From RZYY01 sp036794825 (GTDB lineage: Bacteria > Bacteroidota > Bacteroidia > Bacteroidales > 4484-276), in the NCBI GenBank assembly GCA_036794825.1, contig DAIRGA010000007.1:100683-164682 (forward strand): a stretch of DNA of 64,000 bases, read 5' to 3'. The position numbers and the translations under genes were made by a program. Below the pieces are notes generated by a model, which made no database searches, was not told where the DNA came from, and saw nothing but the letters and a program-made list of their open reading frames with translations. Shown piece after piece: positions 26,162 to 35,475 of the stretch (positions within the stretch are counted from its first letter, which is position 1; every line of letters begins with the position of its first letter).

Positions 26162-27805
26162 CTATTCATCCCTCAAACAACGGACGCTAAACCCAAAACC
26201 CTTATTGAGGTAGGGCCGGCCTACGGGTACGACGTTGTAGTCCAGGCCCCGGAGCCAGGCGTTCGTAGTCGAGTACTCAGAGGAACTCCAGAAGAGGCCG
26301 TAGTTACCTCGGCCGTAGAATTCACCAATGGTGCTGCGTGCACCGCCCGGAAGGGCTGAGAAACCAGATAAATTTGTGGCAGCAGTATTTGGGGCATTCC
26401 ATAACGAAGAAGTTGCCTTAAGCTTGCCACCTGCAACACTTTCTCCTCCAAGCATGTCAGTAAAAGCAGTCCACTCTGCATCTGTTGGCGCCCTCCAGCC
26501 CTCTGGGCATAAGCCGCGTGAATCGGTCACGGCATACCAGTTATACAGTGCACCATACATGGCATTGGCTGCTTGATTATTACCATACCAGCACCAGGCG
26601 CCACTTGTTAGCGCTTCCCAGGCAGCGTTCCCGGTAACATTGGGTATCGGATCGCCATTACGGTATTTTGTTACCCGCAGGTTTTCGGCCATCCACACCT
26701 GATTGCCTAAGCTAATGATTGGGTAAGCATTGCCATCAATGTCAATACAATTCAAGGGCACATTACCGGCCGACGGCTGCCAGGTTGCATTTCCATTGGC
26801 ATCGGAGGTTAATATTTTACCAGCTCCCGGTCCGCCGCCCTGTATTCGCATAGTGCCGGTAATGTTTACATTGCCGTTAAAAAAACCCGCCCATAACGTA
26901 TTGGCAGCATCCTTAAATGCCAAAGCGCCGTATGTAGCGCCAGTATTATTACTGCCAATTACTGCCGCAGAGTTTGCAAAATCAAGCCAGCCATACCCTG
27001 CCACAGCGGCTGAAAAGTTATTTCCCCAATCTGAAAATCCCTTAATGGCAGCATCTACTCCGCTGGCGCTCCACGAAGTACCTCCGTTTTCGGCAATGCC
27101 GGGAAAACCTGATCTGACTGCGTAGATATTTGCATAACTGGCGCCATAATTTCCCGTTGGACGCTGCAAAAATAGCTGGTTGTTTGCAAGGGGAGAGGCT
27201 CCTATTCCAAGGCCAGTTCCGTTATTTCGCAAAAAATCGTCCCCAATCCATCCGGTTCCGTTGTGCCTTAGTGTTTGCATATTGCTGCCTGCAGGCATTG
27301 AAGGCAGCAACTCCCAGGTCGCATTTCCAACATTATCCGAGGTCAGTACTTTGCCCGCCCCTGGCGCTCCGCCTCTGATGCGCAACTGCCCGTTTATATC
27401 GAGCTTTTGAGAGGGTTCGCTTGTACCCAGACCAAGGTTACCGTTGATACGGTAAACATCATCACCCGATTGCTGCCAGATCCCATCGCTGCCTGCGATT
27501 TTCTGCCAGGCAGGCGAACCGGGCGTTCCGCTATTAAAATAAACCCCCGGCCCATTGTCTGTTTGGTAGATAAGCAAACCCGTCGCAGGACTGGCAATTG
27601 CATTTCGTTGTGCCTGCGTCATGCGTGGTATCAGCATGCCTTTTTCAGTGGATTCAACATCGAGCATGGCTGACGGGTGGGGAGGCGTGTTGGTTTCGTT
27701 GATTGAAACTCCCTGGCCATAAAGTTCACCGGCCAGAGATGACAAAGCAATCAAAAAAATTATTGAAAAGTACTTGCTCTGGAATGTTAAGTAGATGTTT
27801 TTCAT
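26162..27805 (-). CDS. Secreted FISUMP-domain protein with tail-fibre-like N-terminus
   Basis: 547 residues. Signal peptide about 1-30 (IIFLIALSSLAGELYGQ), then GVSINETNTPPHPSAMLD and two copies of a fibre segment (LDINGQLRIRGGAPGAGKVLTSDNVGNATWE and MRIQGGGPGAGKILTSDANGNATWQ). Residues about 345-545 are a FISUMP (Fibrobacter succinogenes major paralogous) domain: VWMAENLRVTKYRNGDPIPN, ALYNWYAVTDSRGLCPEGWRAPTDAEW, LFWSSSEYSTTNAWLRGLDY and GFSVRCLRDE. The role of FISUMP domains is not settled; they occur on surface and secreted proteins. ATG start followed by a normal signal peptide. Confidence 0.87.
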   Translation of the reverse strand: MKNIYLTFQSKYFSIIFLIALSSLAGELYGQGVSINETNTPPHPSAMLDVESTEKGMLIPRMTQAQRNAIASPATGLLIYQTDNGPGVYFNSGTPGSPAWQKIAGSDGIWQQSGDDVYRINGNLGLGTSEPSQKLDINGQLRIRGGAPGAGKVLTSDNVGNATWELLPSMPAGSNMQTLRHNGTGWIGDDFLRNNGTGLGIGASPLANNQLFLQRPTGNYGASYANIYAVRSGFPGIAENGGTSWSASGVDAAIKGFSDWGNNFSAAVAGYGWLDFANSAAVIGSNNTGATYGALAFKDAANTLWAGFFNGNVNITGTMRIQGGGPGAGKILTSDANGNATWQPSAGNVPLNCIDIDGNAYPIISLGNQVWMAENLRVTKYRNGDPIPNVTGNAAWEALTSGAWCWYGNNQAANAMYGALYNWYAVTDSRGLCPEGWRAPTDAEWTAFTDMLGGESVAGGKLKATSSLWNAPNTAATNLSGFSALPGGARSTIGEFYGRGNYGLFWSSSEYSTTNAWLRGLDYNVVPVGRPYLNKGFGFSVRCLRDE

Positions 27806-27856
27806 GATTTTAGACTTTTTAATGTTGATTGTATTTGTTTAAATTTTTCTTTACGT

Positions 27857-28224
27857 TTTTTAGTCATAGGATGGTCGAGAGTCATGCGATAGTATCGCTC
27901 AAAGCGATCCTATCGCTAAAAACCCCACCCTCCTTTTTAGTCATAGGATGGCTAAGAGCCATACTATGACTGTGTTAAAGCGANNNNNNNNNNNNNNNNN
28001 NNNNNNNNNNNNNNNNNNNNNNNNNNNNNNNNNNNNNNNNNNNNNNNNNNNNNNNNNNNNNNNNNNNNNNNNNNNNNNNNNNNTGACTGTGTTAAAGCGA
28101 TAGTATCGCTCAAAGCGATCCTATCGCTAAAACCCCCAACCTCCTTTTTAGTCATAGGATGGCTAAGAGCCATACTATGACTGTGTTAAAGCGATAGTAT
28201 CGCTCAAAGCGATCCTATCGCTAA
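27857..28224. repeat. 94-bp tandem repeat built of three hairpins
   Basis: Units start with TAGTCATAGGATGG at 27861, 27938 and 28149. Collapsing the 17-nt duplication at the gap gives a period of 94 bp; the first copy lacks about 17 bp. Each full unit has one long hairpin (GTCATAG/CTATGAC outer, ATGGCT/AGCCAT inner) and two consecutive AGCGAT/ATCGCT hairpins (AGCGATAGTATCGCT and AGCGATCCTATCGCT). The true copy number is hidden by the gap. Confidence 0.8.
27984..28083. other. Scaffold gap (100 N)
   Basis: Exactly 100 N. The last 17 nt before the gap (27967-27983) are identical to the first 17 nt after it (28084-28100), so the contigs were broken at the tandem repeat. The number of units is unknown. 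Confidence 0.95.
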
Positions 28225-28241
28225 TTCCCTATCCAGATAGC

Positions 28242-31200
28242 CTACTTCCTCACTACCCGCTTAACCACCGTTCCTTTTTCTCCGGTAAGCCTGATCTGGT
28301 AAACCCCGGGCTTAAGACCGGAAAGGTCAATGTTTACTGAGCTTTCACCGCCAGTTTGGATGGTCTGGATATATGCTCCCAAAGTTCCCACCACATCAAT
28401 CTGCGTGAATCCGCTGATTCCGCTGATTTGCACAGAGCCATCGGTTGGGTTGGGATAAATCGAGATTCCGGCGCCCGGATTATTTTCAATCCCGGTTGCT
28501 GAAAGCTTCATCACTTTTATCGCTGACAATCCTTCGCCGGTAAAGTATCCTGATTGGGGTAATTGCAAGTCAAATTCCACCTCAACATCGAAAGTTTCAC
28601 CGGTAGATGAGCGGTAAACCTTAAATAACATCGGTTCCATCGAATCAAAGCCATCCTTGTTGCCCGTCAGATCATCATTGGAATAAGCTGTTAGCAGGGC
28701 ATTAGCATTAACAGAATTGATTTCTGTAACGCCATAGCAGCCACCCTCCACACCAAAGACACCAATAATATCTCCTGCTACCAGGCCAGTCATTCCTGAA
28801 CTTTCGATGGCAATCAAATGTGATGAGGGAGAAACAGTTATATCGTTCCACGGGTTGTCAGGCAACTGGAATTCAGGATAGATTCCTGTCCATTCGGCCT
28901 TTGAATTAGCCGGGAACGTTATGGAACCTGCCGAACCGAGCAAAGCGTAGTAAGCACGGCCCGGTAAAAGGTTTCCGAGTGTGTTTATGCCATATGCAGG
29001 CCAGTAAACGCCCGTTCCGGCCACATCCTTGGCAATGGTCAGACCGGTTCCGGCGAACAGCGTTACCGGGTTTACCGGGGTATTGACAATCACGGGAAGC
29101 AGGTTCCAGCCGGAGCTCAGGGGGAACACCTTGTTTGTTTCTTCATTCCCGATAACCGGCAAAGTAGCGTCACTACTCATTTTCACTTTGTAAGCCGACT
29201 GACTGAGCCAGTCGCCGATAGTATTGACCGGCCCTGCCGGGTAGTACATATTGGTCATGGTTTGAGCTATAATGAAATCAGGCAGGACAGGAGCAAAGAC
29301 ATCCTCAATGGCATTGTTCACCGGCATGATATAACTGGAAAGCCCCTGCCATCCTGTATTCAGCGATACTGAGTGAGTTGGATAAGAGACTTGAGTAACC
29401 GTAACATTGACAGAAGGTGTACCACCGGTTGCTGTTACATTTATGGTTCCAACCCTGGTGCTTCCGGTAGCATTTTCGCCGTAATTCACTGATAATGTTC
29501 CATTTCCTGTTCCGCTCATCGGGGTTACGCTTAACCATGGAACGCTTTCGCTCACAGCCCACCCGGTATTGGAGTTGAGGCTGAAAGTGGTTGATCCTGC
29601 GGTTGCAGCTACATCACGGTTAGCTGGTGTAACGGTAAGGGTAGCGCCAGCGCCGGCCTGGTTAACGGTTACAACCACGTTGGGTAACCCAGGTGATGAT
29701 ACGGTGATCTGGCCGGAGCGTGGGGGTGTTGAAGTATTCTGGTTATAACTCACATTCAATGTTCCGTTACCGGTTCCGCTCATCGGCAGAACACTCAGCC
29801 AGGCAACGCTTTCGGTTACAGTCCATGAGGTATTGGAAGCCACACTAAATGATGTTGAACCAGCCGCTGCAGTCACATTCTGGGTTGCAGGCGTAACTGT
29901 TAATGTGGCTCCGGCCTGGTTTACGGTTACGATCACATCCGGCACGCCCGGTGCAGAAATCGTGATGATGCCCGACCTCGGTGTGGGAGAACTATTCTGC
30001 GTGTAATTGATGGTGATGGTTGCATTGTTACTTCCCGACATGGGCGTTACACTAAACCAGGCCACACTTTCTGCAATAGTCCAGGCAAGGTTGGAGGTGA
30101 TGGTAAAATTGACCGAACCTGCCAAAGGATCAACATTGTGCACAAGCGGGGAGGCAGATAGTTCAGGCACAAACCAGTTTACGCGGTTAAAGGGATCATA
30201 ATCAAATGTTTCACCGGCAAATGAACCTGAAAAATCAACAAAGGTCACCATACCGTGGTTGAGGTCTTTTGCCACATTGAATGTTGTTGTGCTGTTTGGA
30301 AAAGAGGCGCCAGTAATCGTCATGGTCTGATTATTATTTATCACAATTAAAGCTGAACCAACCGACGCGTCACCGTTTCTGAAAGTACAATGATTAAAAT
30401 TATAATCCGGATCAATCAGCGCACCACTGCGAATGTTAATCCCATCAGGCCCGGCCATGTGCTCAAAGATTGTATGTTCTGCGCTGATGGTACCGCCCGC
30501 ACTGACCTCAAAGGTATAAAAGCCCACAACATCCTTATAAATCCGTGCTTTGTTGCTGCTTGTACCTTTGCATTCAAGCAGTCCGCCACTGTTAACGGAT
30601 AAACTGCTGACCACCGATAGTCTTGAACTTTCAGGGAGATAAAGTATCCCGCCATCATTGATATTGATTGCCCCCATGGATTTATAAAAATTCCCCCCGA
30701 GATTCAAAGCTCCGTGATTAATTGTAGTAGTACCTCCATTAAATGCAACAACATCCGACAGTAGTGTAAGCATCAATGATGCAGGTATTTTACCTGTCTC
30801 ATGTAAAGCATATGGTTCACTGTTATCTGTTTCAATAAAACTCGTTGATTTGGAGTCATTTTTGTCGACAACGACATTATTGAAAACGGCTGAACCGCCA
30901 AAATTTTGATAAACCTGGTTAGAACTCCCTTTAAATGCTGTAGTGGACGGTGAACCTGGGAAATAGTTTCCCGATGCATGTATTGTAAAATCGCCCAGGA
31001 AATTATGCGTTAAGCCTAACGTGTTACTTGAAAAATTACCTGAAATAATCTCAAAACTGCCAAGTATCTGAAGGTTCCCGTTTGGTCTCACTGCTCCGGC
31101 CGGTTTATTAATGACGAAAGTGCCAAAATCCTCAAATGGAGCAACCGAGGTAATGATTTGATCAGACGGACCATTGAAGGTAATTACTTCGTCTCCACTT

Positions 31201-34200
31201 GTAGAATATCCTATGAAAGTATCATAAAAAGTGTTGTTATTTGTCCAGTTTCCACCGACAAATACCTGAACACCAGTATCATCCCCGAATCCAACATTCA
31301 AACCACCACCATTGGCAATGTTTACATTGTTACCGATGGTTAAAACTGAATTTGAATTAACCTCAAGGTTGCCATCCAATACCTCTAAGTTGTTCAGAAT
31401 AGTTACAGGAACTGACATTACTTCCATACACTCCCATCCACTGAAGGTCTTATTCAGGGTAAAATTATAGAAAGTCTCAGCTGTATTTATTTTTGCAGGA
31501 TTTGGCCCGTTAAAAACAACTGTGCTGGTACCTTCGGTAAATCCACCGTCACCAACATTGTTTGTCCAGTCACCTCCGATATTTATTGTTCGGAAACCGG
31601 CATTCAGATTACCTGACATAATGGTCAGGTTACCTGTTAAATTTATATTGGAACTTAATGAGAGCATGTTAGCCCTGGTTCCTTCAGTCACCAATTCTTT
31701 GCTGCGAGGATCGTAAACCGGACCATTGAAAGTTGCACCCGATTCTCCTTTGGCAGATTTATTCACCAAAGCGTTTGCAATGCTATTTTCAGCGCCAAAG
31801 TTAATTAACCTGTCACTGCTTCCATAAAACTCAAAAGTGCCGTTTGCCGGTGCAAATCCTGTCCTTGTTGCAGACAGTCCGCCTGCTGTCCGGATCAAAG
31901 CATTTCCGGTTATATTAATGCCTAGCGTATAAGATGAATTCTGTATCCTTATGCCATTGTTTTTAAAATCCAGTGTTCCACCGTTCATGGTAAGGCTGGC
32001 ATTCTTCGAAAATGCCCACCAGCTGTCACCGTTTCCGCCATATACATTAATTGTACCGCCACCGTTGAAGTACAAATCGCCATCCAGATCAATCCATTGG
32101 CCATTGTCCTGGTAAAGGTTAATCACCGAACCCGGATTCACCCAGAAACCACCGGTAAGCCCCTGCTGCGCAAGATCAAGCGCTGTAAATGTTCCTCCCG
32201 GATATACATCAATGCCGCCCGAGGTCCATAAATATTGGTTACATGTTACAATCTGGCCAGGATAAAGTATTCTCAGTGCCGCACCCATATTGGCTTCGAG
32301 AATATTGAAGTTTTCGCTGAAAAATATGCTTTGATGACCGGCGCCGCTGAAAGTCACTTTTCCATCGCCAGGTTCAAAGCCGTTTGGGTGTAGCAGGTTG
32401 TGCCAGTCGCCTTTAATATTAATGTTGTAACTTGCAGTTGGCGTAGGGGAATTGTAACAGCTTAAATTACCATTGGTTATTACTAGATTGCCCAGAATAT
32501 TGAGGTCGGCATTAGCAATGTAAACATAACCTCCCGGTTTTGCGATTCTAAACTCACCAAGCTTTAGGGTTCCGCCATCCTGATCCTGGATATAACTTGT
32601 GCCGCCTCCGGTCATTTCCAATCTACCTGCTGAAAGGTCAATATCGTAGGATGTATTGCTTGCTACCCGAAAATTACCTCCGCAATAAAATGACCCACCT
32701 GACATATCAAGATTACTTCCGCCCGAAAACTGTATTCCGCCGGCAACTGTAATAATATTATTATCACTCAATCTGAGGGTACCGCCATCCTGTATTTCCA
32801 GTGCTGTTGTTAAAGTGCTGTTGATATTAAGTTGGCGGTTTAAAGCCAGCTGAAACTGCCCTGATACAATTCTAAGAGTTCCATTGCAGGTTATATTGTT
32901 TCGCTGAGTGACAACAGCATTGTCACTCTTCCAAATTCGGATATTCGTGTAAGTATCATTCTGGTTGTCATCCCACCATGAGGTATTAGTGTCGCCAAAG
33001 AAGTAAAGAGTAGCATTTGCGCCTGACGTATATTGACCAAAACCCGAATCAAATGTTCCATAAACATCCAGAAAGGAATTAATGTGTGTTAGAATTGCTC
33101 CTGTTTGCAGGGTCAAGTTGTTGCACTGTGCTGCTAAATTGATCTCTGGTGAGAAAGGAGTTCCGGAAGGTATTATTGCATGCAGTGCGCTCGTTGGAAC
33201 TACTAAAAGCGACCAGTTTTTAGGATCGTGCCAGTTTGTACTTTCAATACCTGTCCAGTAATTTGTGCTGGCAGGACCAGTTAGGTTAATCTTGTAGTCT
33301 TCTACCTCTCCAAACGAAGTCGAGCCGCAAGGATCAACAGCACCTGTCCATGTAATTCTTATTCTCATCACAACCGGACCAGTTGTAGCTCCGACAGGAG
33401 GATAGACTGCAGCTGTATAAGGACCCACGCCAGGTGTTCCTGATACAGTAATGGACTCATTGGCATCGTAAAAATCACCATCACGATTCCAGTCAACCCA
33501 GATGCCACACTGGTCACCGGTATAAAATGGAGCGCCATTTGTAACTTTAACCAATAATCCGGCATTCAAGGGGAGGTTAGTTGAATGCGAAAGCGTATAG
33601 TCGCCATAATTGGTGCAATTGGTTGAATTATCAATGCTACCAGCCTGCACACGACTGATGTATTCGGTACATCCACCTGACGCATAACAACTTGAGCTAA
33701 AACTGAAGGCCGCCACCCTTGTCCGCCAGGAAGCGCCACCAGAGGTGTATTCGTTGGTGTACCAAAACCTTGTGTCATCCGACGGGTCAACGCTCATCAT
33801 CGAATAATCTCCCCAGCGATTCCAACCCGTTTGAGAATTCGCTCCTTCAAAAATGCTTCGCTCGGTCATCGTCATGGTATTTACCGGATCACTGGCTTTC
33901 CTTCCGGTGTATCGGATTGATGGAAATACCGTTGAACTCGAAACCGAATACCCCAGCGCAATATCACCTTCCCCATTCATGGCAATACTGCCCATCCAGC
34001 GGCTATCTGAGGTTGGCGAATAAGTGCTTTGCTGATGTATAAACCAGTTAGCGCCGGTTTTACGAAGCTCATACCATCGCACTCCGGCACGGTCGGTATT
34101 GTTGACATCCACCGAGTGGGTACAAACGATAGCCTGATGGGTTCCGAAATTCCGGTATTGCGCCCTGAACATCAACACTTCCGGGACTGCATCAAGTTCC

Positions 34201-35228
34201 TGTGCTACGCCAGGTTGAGCAATATTATCCCATGTTGGTCCAAAATTAGAATCAAATGCAGTGACGTTCAACTGCTGAACTCTGTTAAAGGTTGCTGCAC
34301 TGGGATTACTCCAGTTAACGCTGAGTGCATAAATCCACAACTGATCACTCCCACCCCAGGCATCATCGTTAATGGTGATAAAAAGACCTGGTGAACCGGC
34401 AGGGGCAAACGTACCATCATTGTCCAAAGGCATAATGGCATGAAAACCAATATTAGGGCGATTGGAATTGTCAAATGTAACGGCCTGAGGGCTGGCATTT
34501 CCGGCAATCATTGAACTTCTGTCAAAAACAGCTACATCCTGCCCGCTGGTATTGCAACCCATGTAATAGCCATCCCTCCACACTCCATATTTTGGATAAT
34601 CCGGCTTGGTAGCCCAGGTATAAGACCAACGATACCAACTTCCTGTTGGATCACCTGTCGTTGAAACAGCGATGTAAATGCTGTATGGTGAGGTAGTTTT
34701 AAACACCGAAATAAACCATCTGTCGGCTTGTGAATCGTAGAGAACGATCGGGTCGGCTATACTCGAAATGGTAAAACCGCTCCAGATTGAAGTGGTGTTA
34801 AGTGGTCCCAGCAATGAATTGCCTTGTTTATCAAAGATTTGATAAGAACTGTTGACCACCTGGAAATAATGGTTTGGACCAACGTCACCTTGTGTATCTG
34901 GCGGAATCGAACCATTGATATTACTTATCCCTTCGAAATTGATTGTTGGCGCTCCACGTTCAGCACCCTGGGTTCCCATCTCCTGCTGCCAGGCTTCATC
35001 GGGGCCTTTTGGCAATGCAGTTTCGGCAAAAGGATGGTTCCTGATGCGCATCATTGGGTTTCGAACCAGGGTGTCTTTTTTAAAGGTAGGCTCAACCGGA
35101 ATGTCCCGCAGTGGTGGCGAAACATCGAAATAATCCGGCAAAATGACTGTTGAGTTGAATTCCTGGGCTAAAACTAAACAGCTCAGGCTCAAAGCAAAAG
35201 TGATAGTGAAAAGTAGATTTTTACGCAT
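28242..35228 (-). CDS. Giant T9SS cargo: GEVED domain, beta-helix-like repeats, three BACON domains, sorting domain
   Basis: 2,328 residues. Signal peptide about 1-21. Residues about 95-510 form a beta-rich, propeller-like region (INFEGISNINGSIPPDTQGDVGPNHYFQVVNSSYQIF). GEVED domain about 519-646 (CTEYISRVQAG to STSFGEVEDYKINL). Then about 1,000 residues of repeated glycine/asparagine-rich strands (GNLTIMSGNLNAGFRTINIGGDWTNN). Three BACON domains about 1693-1950 (LSASPLVHNVDPLAGSVNFTITSN; WLSVTPMSGTGNGTLSVNYG). The shared module and a type A sorting signal end it (IYPNPTDGSVQIS to VVKRVVRK). Probably a surface or secreted binding/adhesion protein; no catalytic motif recognised. It shares BACON and C-terminal segments nearly verbatim with the next giant. 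Confidence 0.9.
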   Translation of the reverse strand: MRKNLLFTITFALSLSCLVLAQEFNSTVILPDYFDVSPPLRDIPVEPTFKKDTLVRNPMMRIRNHPFAETALPKGPDEAWQQEMGTQGAERGAPTINFEGISNINGSIPPDTQGDVGPNHYFQVVNSSYQIFDKQGNSLLGPLNTTSIWSGFTISSIADPIVLYDSQADRWFISVFKTTSPYSIYIAVSTTGDPTGSWYRWSYTWATKPDYPKYGVWRDGYYMGCNTSGQDVAVFDRSSMIAGNASPQAVTFDNSNRPNIGFHAIMPLDNDGTFAPAGSPGLFITINDDAWGGSDQLWIYALSVNWSNPSAATFNRVQQLNVTAFDSNFGPTWDNIAQPGVAQELDAVPEVLMFRAQYRNFGTHQAIVCTHSVDVNNTDRAGVRWYELRKTGANWFIHQQSTYSPTSDSRWMGSIAMNGEGDIALGYSVSSSTVFPSIRYTGRKASDPVNTMTMTERSIFEGANSQTGWNRWGDYSMMSVDPSDDTRFWYTNEYTSGGASWRTRVAAFSFSSSCYASGGCTEYISRVQAGSIDNSTNCTNYGDYTLSHSTNLPLNAGLLVKVTNGAPFYTGDQCGIWVDWNRDGDFYDANESITVSGTPGVGPYTAAVYPPVGATTGPVVMRIRITWTGAVDPCGSTSFGEVEDYKINLTGPASTNYWTGIESTNWHDPKNWSLLVVPTSALHAIIPSGTPFSPEINLAAQCNNLTLQTGAILTHINSFLDVYGTFDSGFGQYTSGANATLYFFGDTNTSWWDDNQNDTYTNIRIWKSDNAVVTQRNNITCNGTLRIVSGQFQLALNRQLNINSTLTTALEIQDGGTLRLSDNNIITVAGGIQFSGGSNLDMSGGSFYCGGNFRVASNTSYDIDLSAGRLEMTGGGTSYIQDQDGGTLKLGEFRIAKPGGYVYIANADLNILGNLVITNGNLSCYNSPTPTASYNINIKGDWHNLLHPNGFEPGDGKVTFSGAGHQSIFFSENFNILEANMGAALRILYPGQIVTCNQYLWTSGGIDVYPGGTFTALDLAQQGLTGGFWVNPGSVINLYQDNGQWIDLDGDLYFNGGGTINVYGGNGDSWWAFSKNASLTMNGGTLDFKNNGIRIQNSSYTLGINITGNALIRTAGGLSATRTGFAPANGTFEFYGSSDRLINFGAENSIANALVNKSAKGESGATFNGPVYDPRSKELVTEGTRANMLSLSSNINLTGNLTIMSGNLNAGFRTINIGGDWTNNVGDGGFTEGTSTVVFNGPNPAKINTAETFYNFTLNKTFSGWECMEVMSVPVTILNNLEVLDGNLEVNSNSVLTIGNNVNIANGGGLNVGFGDDTGVQVFVGGNWTNNNTFYDTFIGYSTSGDEVITFNGPSDQIITSVAPFEDFGTFVINKPAGAVRPNGNLQILGSFEIISGNFSSNTLGLTHNFLGDFTIHASGNYFPGSPSTTAFKGSSNQVYQNFGGSAVFNNVVVDKNDSKSTSFIETDNSEPYALHETGKIPASLMLTLLSDVVAFNGGTTTINHGALNLGGNFYKSMGAININDGGILYLPESSRLSVVSSLSVNSGGLLECKGTSSNKARIYKDVVGFYTFEVSAGGTISAEHTIFEHMAGPDGINIRSGALIDPDYNFNHCTFRNGDASVGSALIVINNNQTMTITGASFPNSTTTFNVAKDLNHGMVTFVDFSGSFAGETFDYDPFNRVNWFVPELSASPLVHNVDPLAGSVNFTITSNLAWTIAESVAWFSVTPMSGSNNATITINYTQNSSPTPRSGIITISAPGVPDVIVTVNQAGATLTVTPATQNVTAAAGSTSFSVASNTSWTVTESVAWLSVLPMSGTGNGTLNVSYNQNTSTPPRSGQITVSSPGLPNVVVTVNQAGAGATLTVTPANRDVAATAGSTTFSLNSNTGWAVSESVPWLSVTPMSGTGNGTLSVNYGENATGSTRVGTINVTATGGTPSVNVTVTQVSYPTHSVSLNTGWQGLSSYIMPVNNAIEDVFAPVLPDFIIAQTMTNMYYPAGPVNTIGDWLSQSAYKVKMSSDATLPVIGNEETNKVFPLSSGWNLLPVIVNTPVNPVTLFAGTGLTIAKDVAGTGVYWPAYGINTLGNLLPGRAYYALLGSAGSITFPANSKAEWTGIYPEFQLPDNPWNDITVSPSSHLIAIESSGMTGLVAGDIIGVFGVEGGCYGVTEINSVNANALLTAYSNDDLTGNKDGFDSMEPMLFKVYRSSTGETFDVEVEFDLQLPQSGYFTGEGLSAIKVMKLSATGIENNPGAGISIYPNPTDGSVQISGISGFTQIDVVGTLGAYIQTIQTGGESSVNIDLSGLKPGVYQIRLTGEKGTVVKRVVRK

Positions 35229-35392
35229 AATAAACTGATTTTTAGATTAAACGATTGTGTGAAGTTATTAATCAGCGCAAATTAAAGTAATAATGCTCTT
35301 CAATACAAACTTGTGGTTTGTTAATTTTACCTAAATTATTCGTATTTTCCTGATATTGTGGTATTTGCATTTCTTAATGAAATGTTAAAACG

Positions 35393-35425
35393 AAAAACCC
35401 TCCGGAGTTTAAGTTCCGGAGGGTT
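35393..35425 (-). terminator. Terminator after the giant protease/cargo gene
   Basis: On the minus strand AACCCTCCGGA pairs with TCCGGAGGGTT (11 bp, 8-nt loop) and runs into TTTTTCG, about 50 nt past the stop of the gene ending at 35476. Confidence 0.85.
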
Positions 35426-35475
35426 CTCTCGGGTTAGATTTTCGGATAACCCTGGATGAATCTTGCCTGTGATTT

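Larger units (their letters stand above)
27806..28241. other. Intergenic palindromic repeats containing a scaffold gap
   Basis: No gene. Apart from the first 50 bp, the interval is made of the 94-bp palindromic repeat and 100 N. Any short frame through it is a translation of the repeat. Confidence 0.7.

Noticed and set aside
27964..28173. Minus-strand frame through the 100-N gap
   Set aside because: Translation of the 94-bp repeat and of N; not a gene.
27857..28224. CRISPR array
   Set aside because: The repeats are contiguous, 94 bp long and made of internal hairpins; there are no unique spacers and no cas genes.
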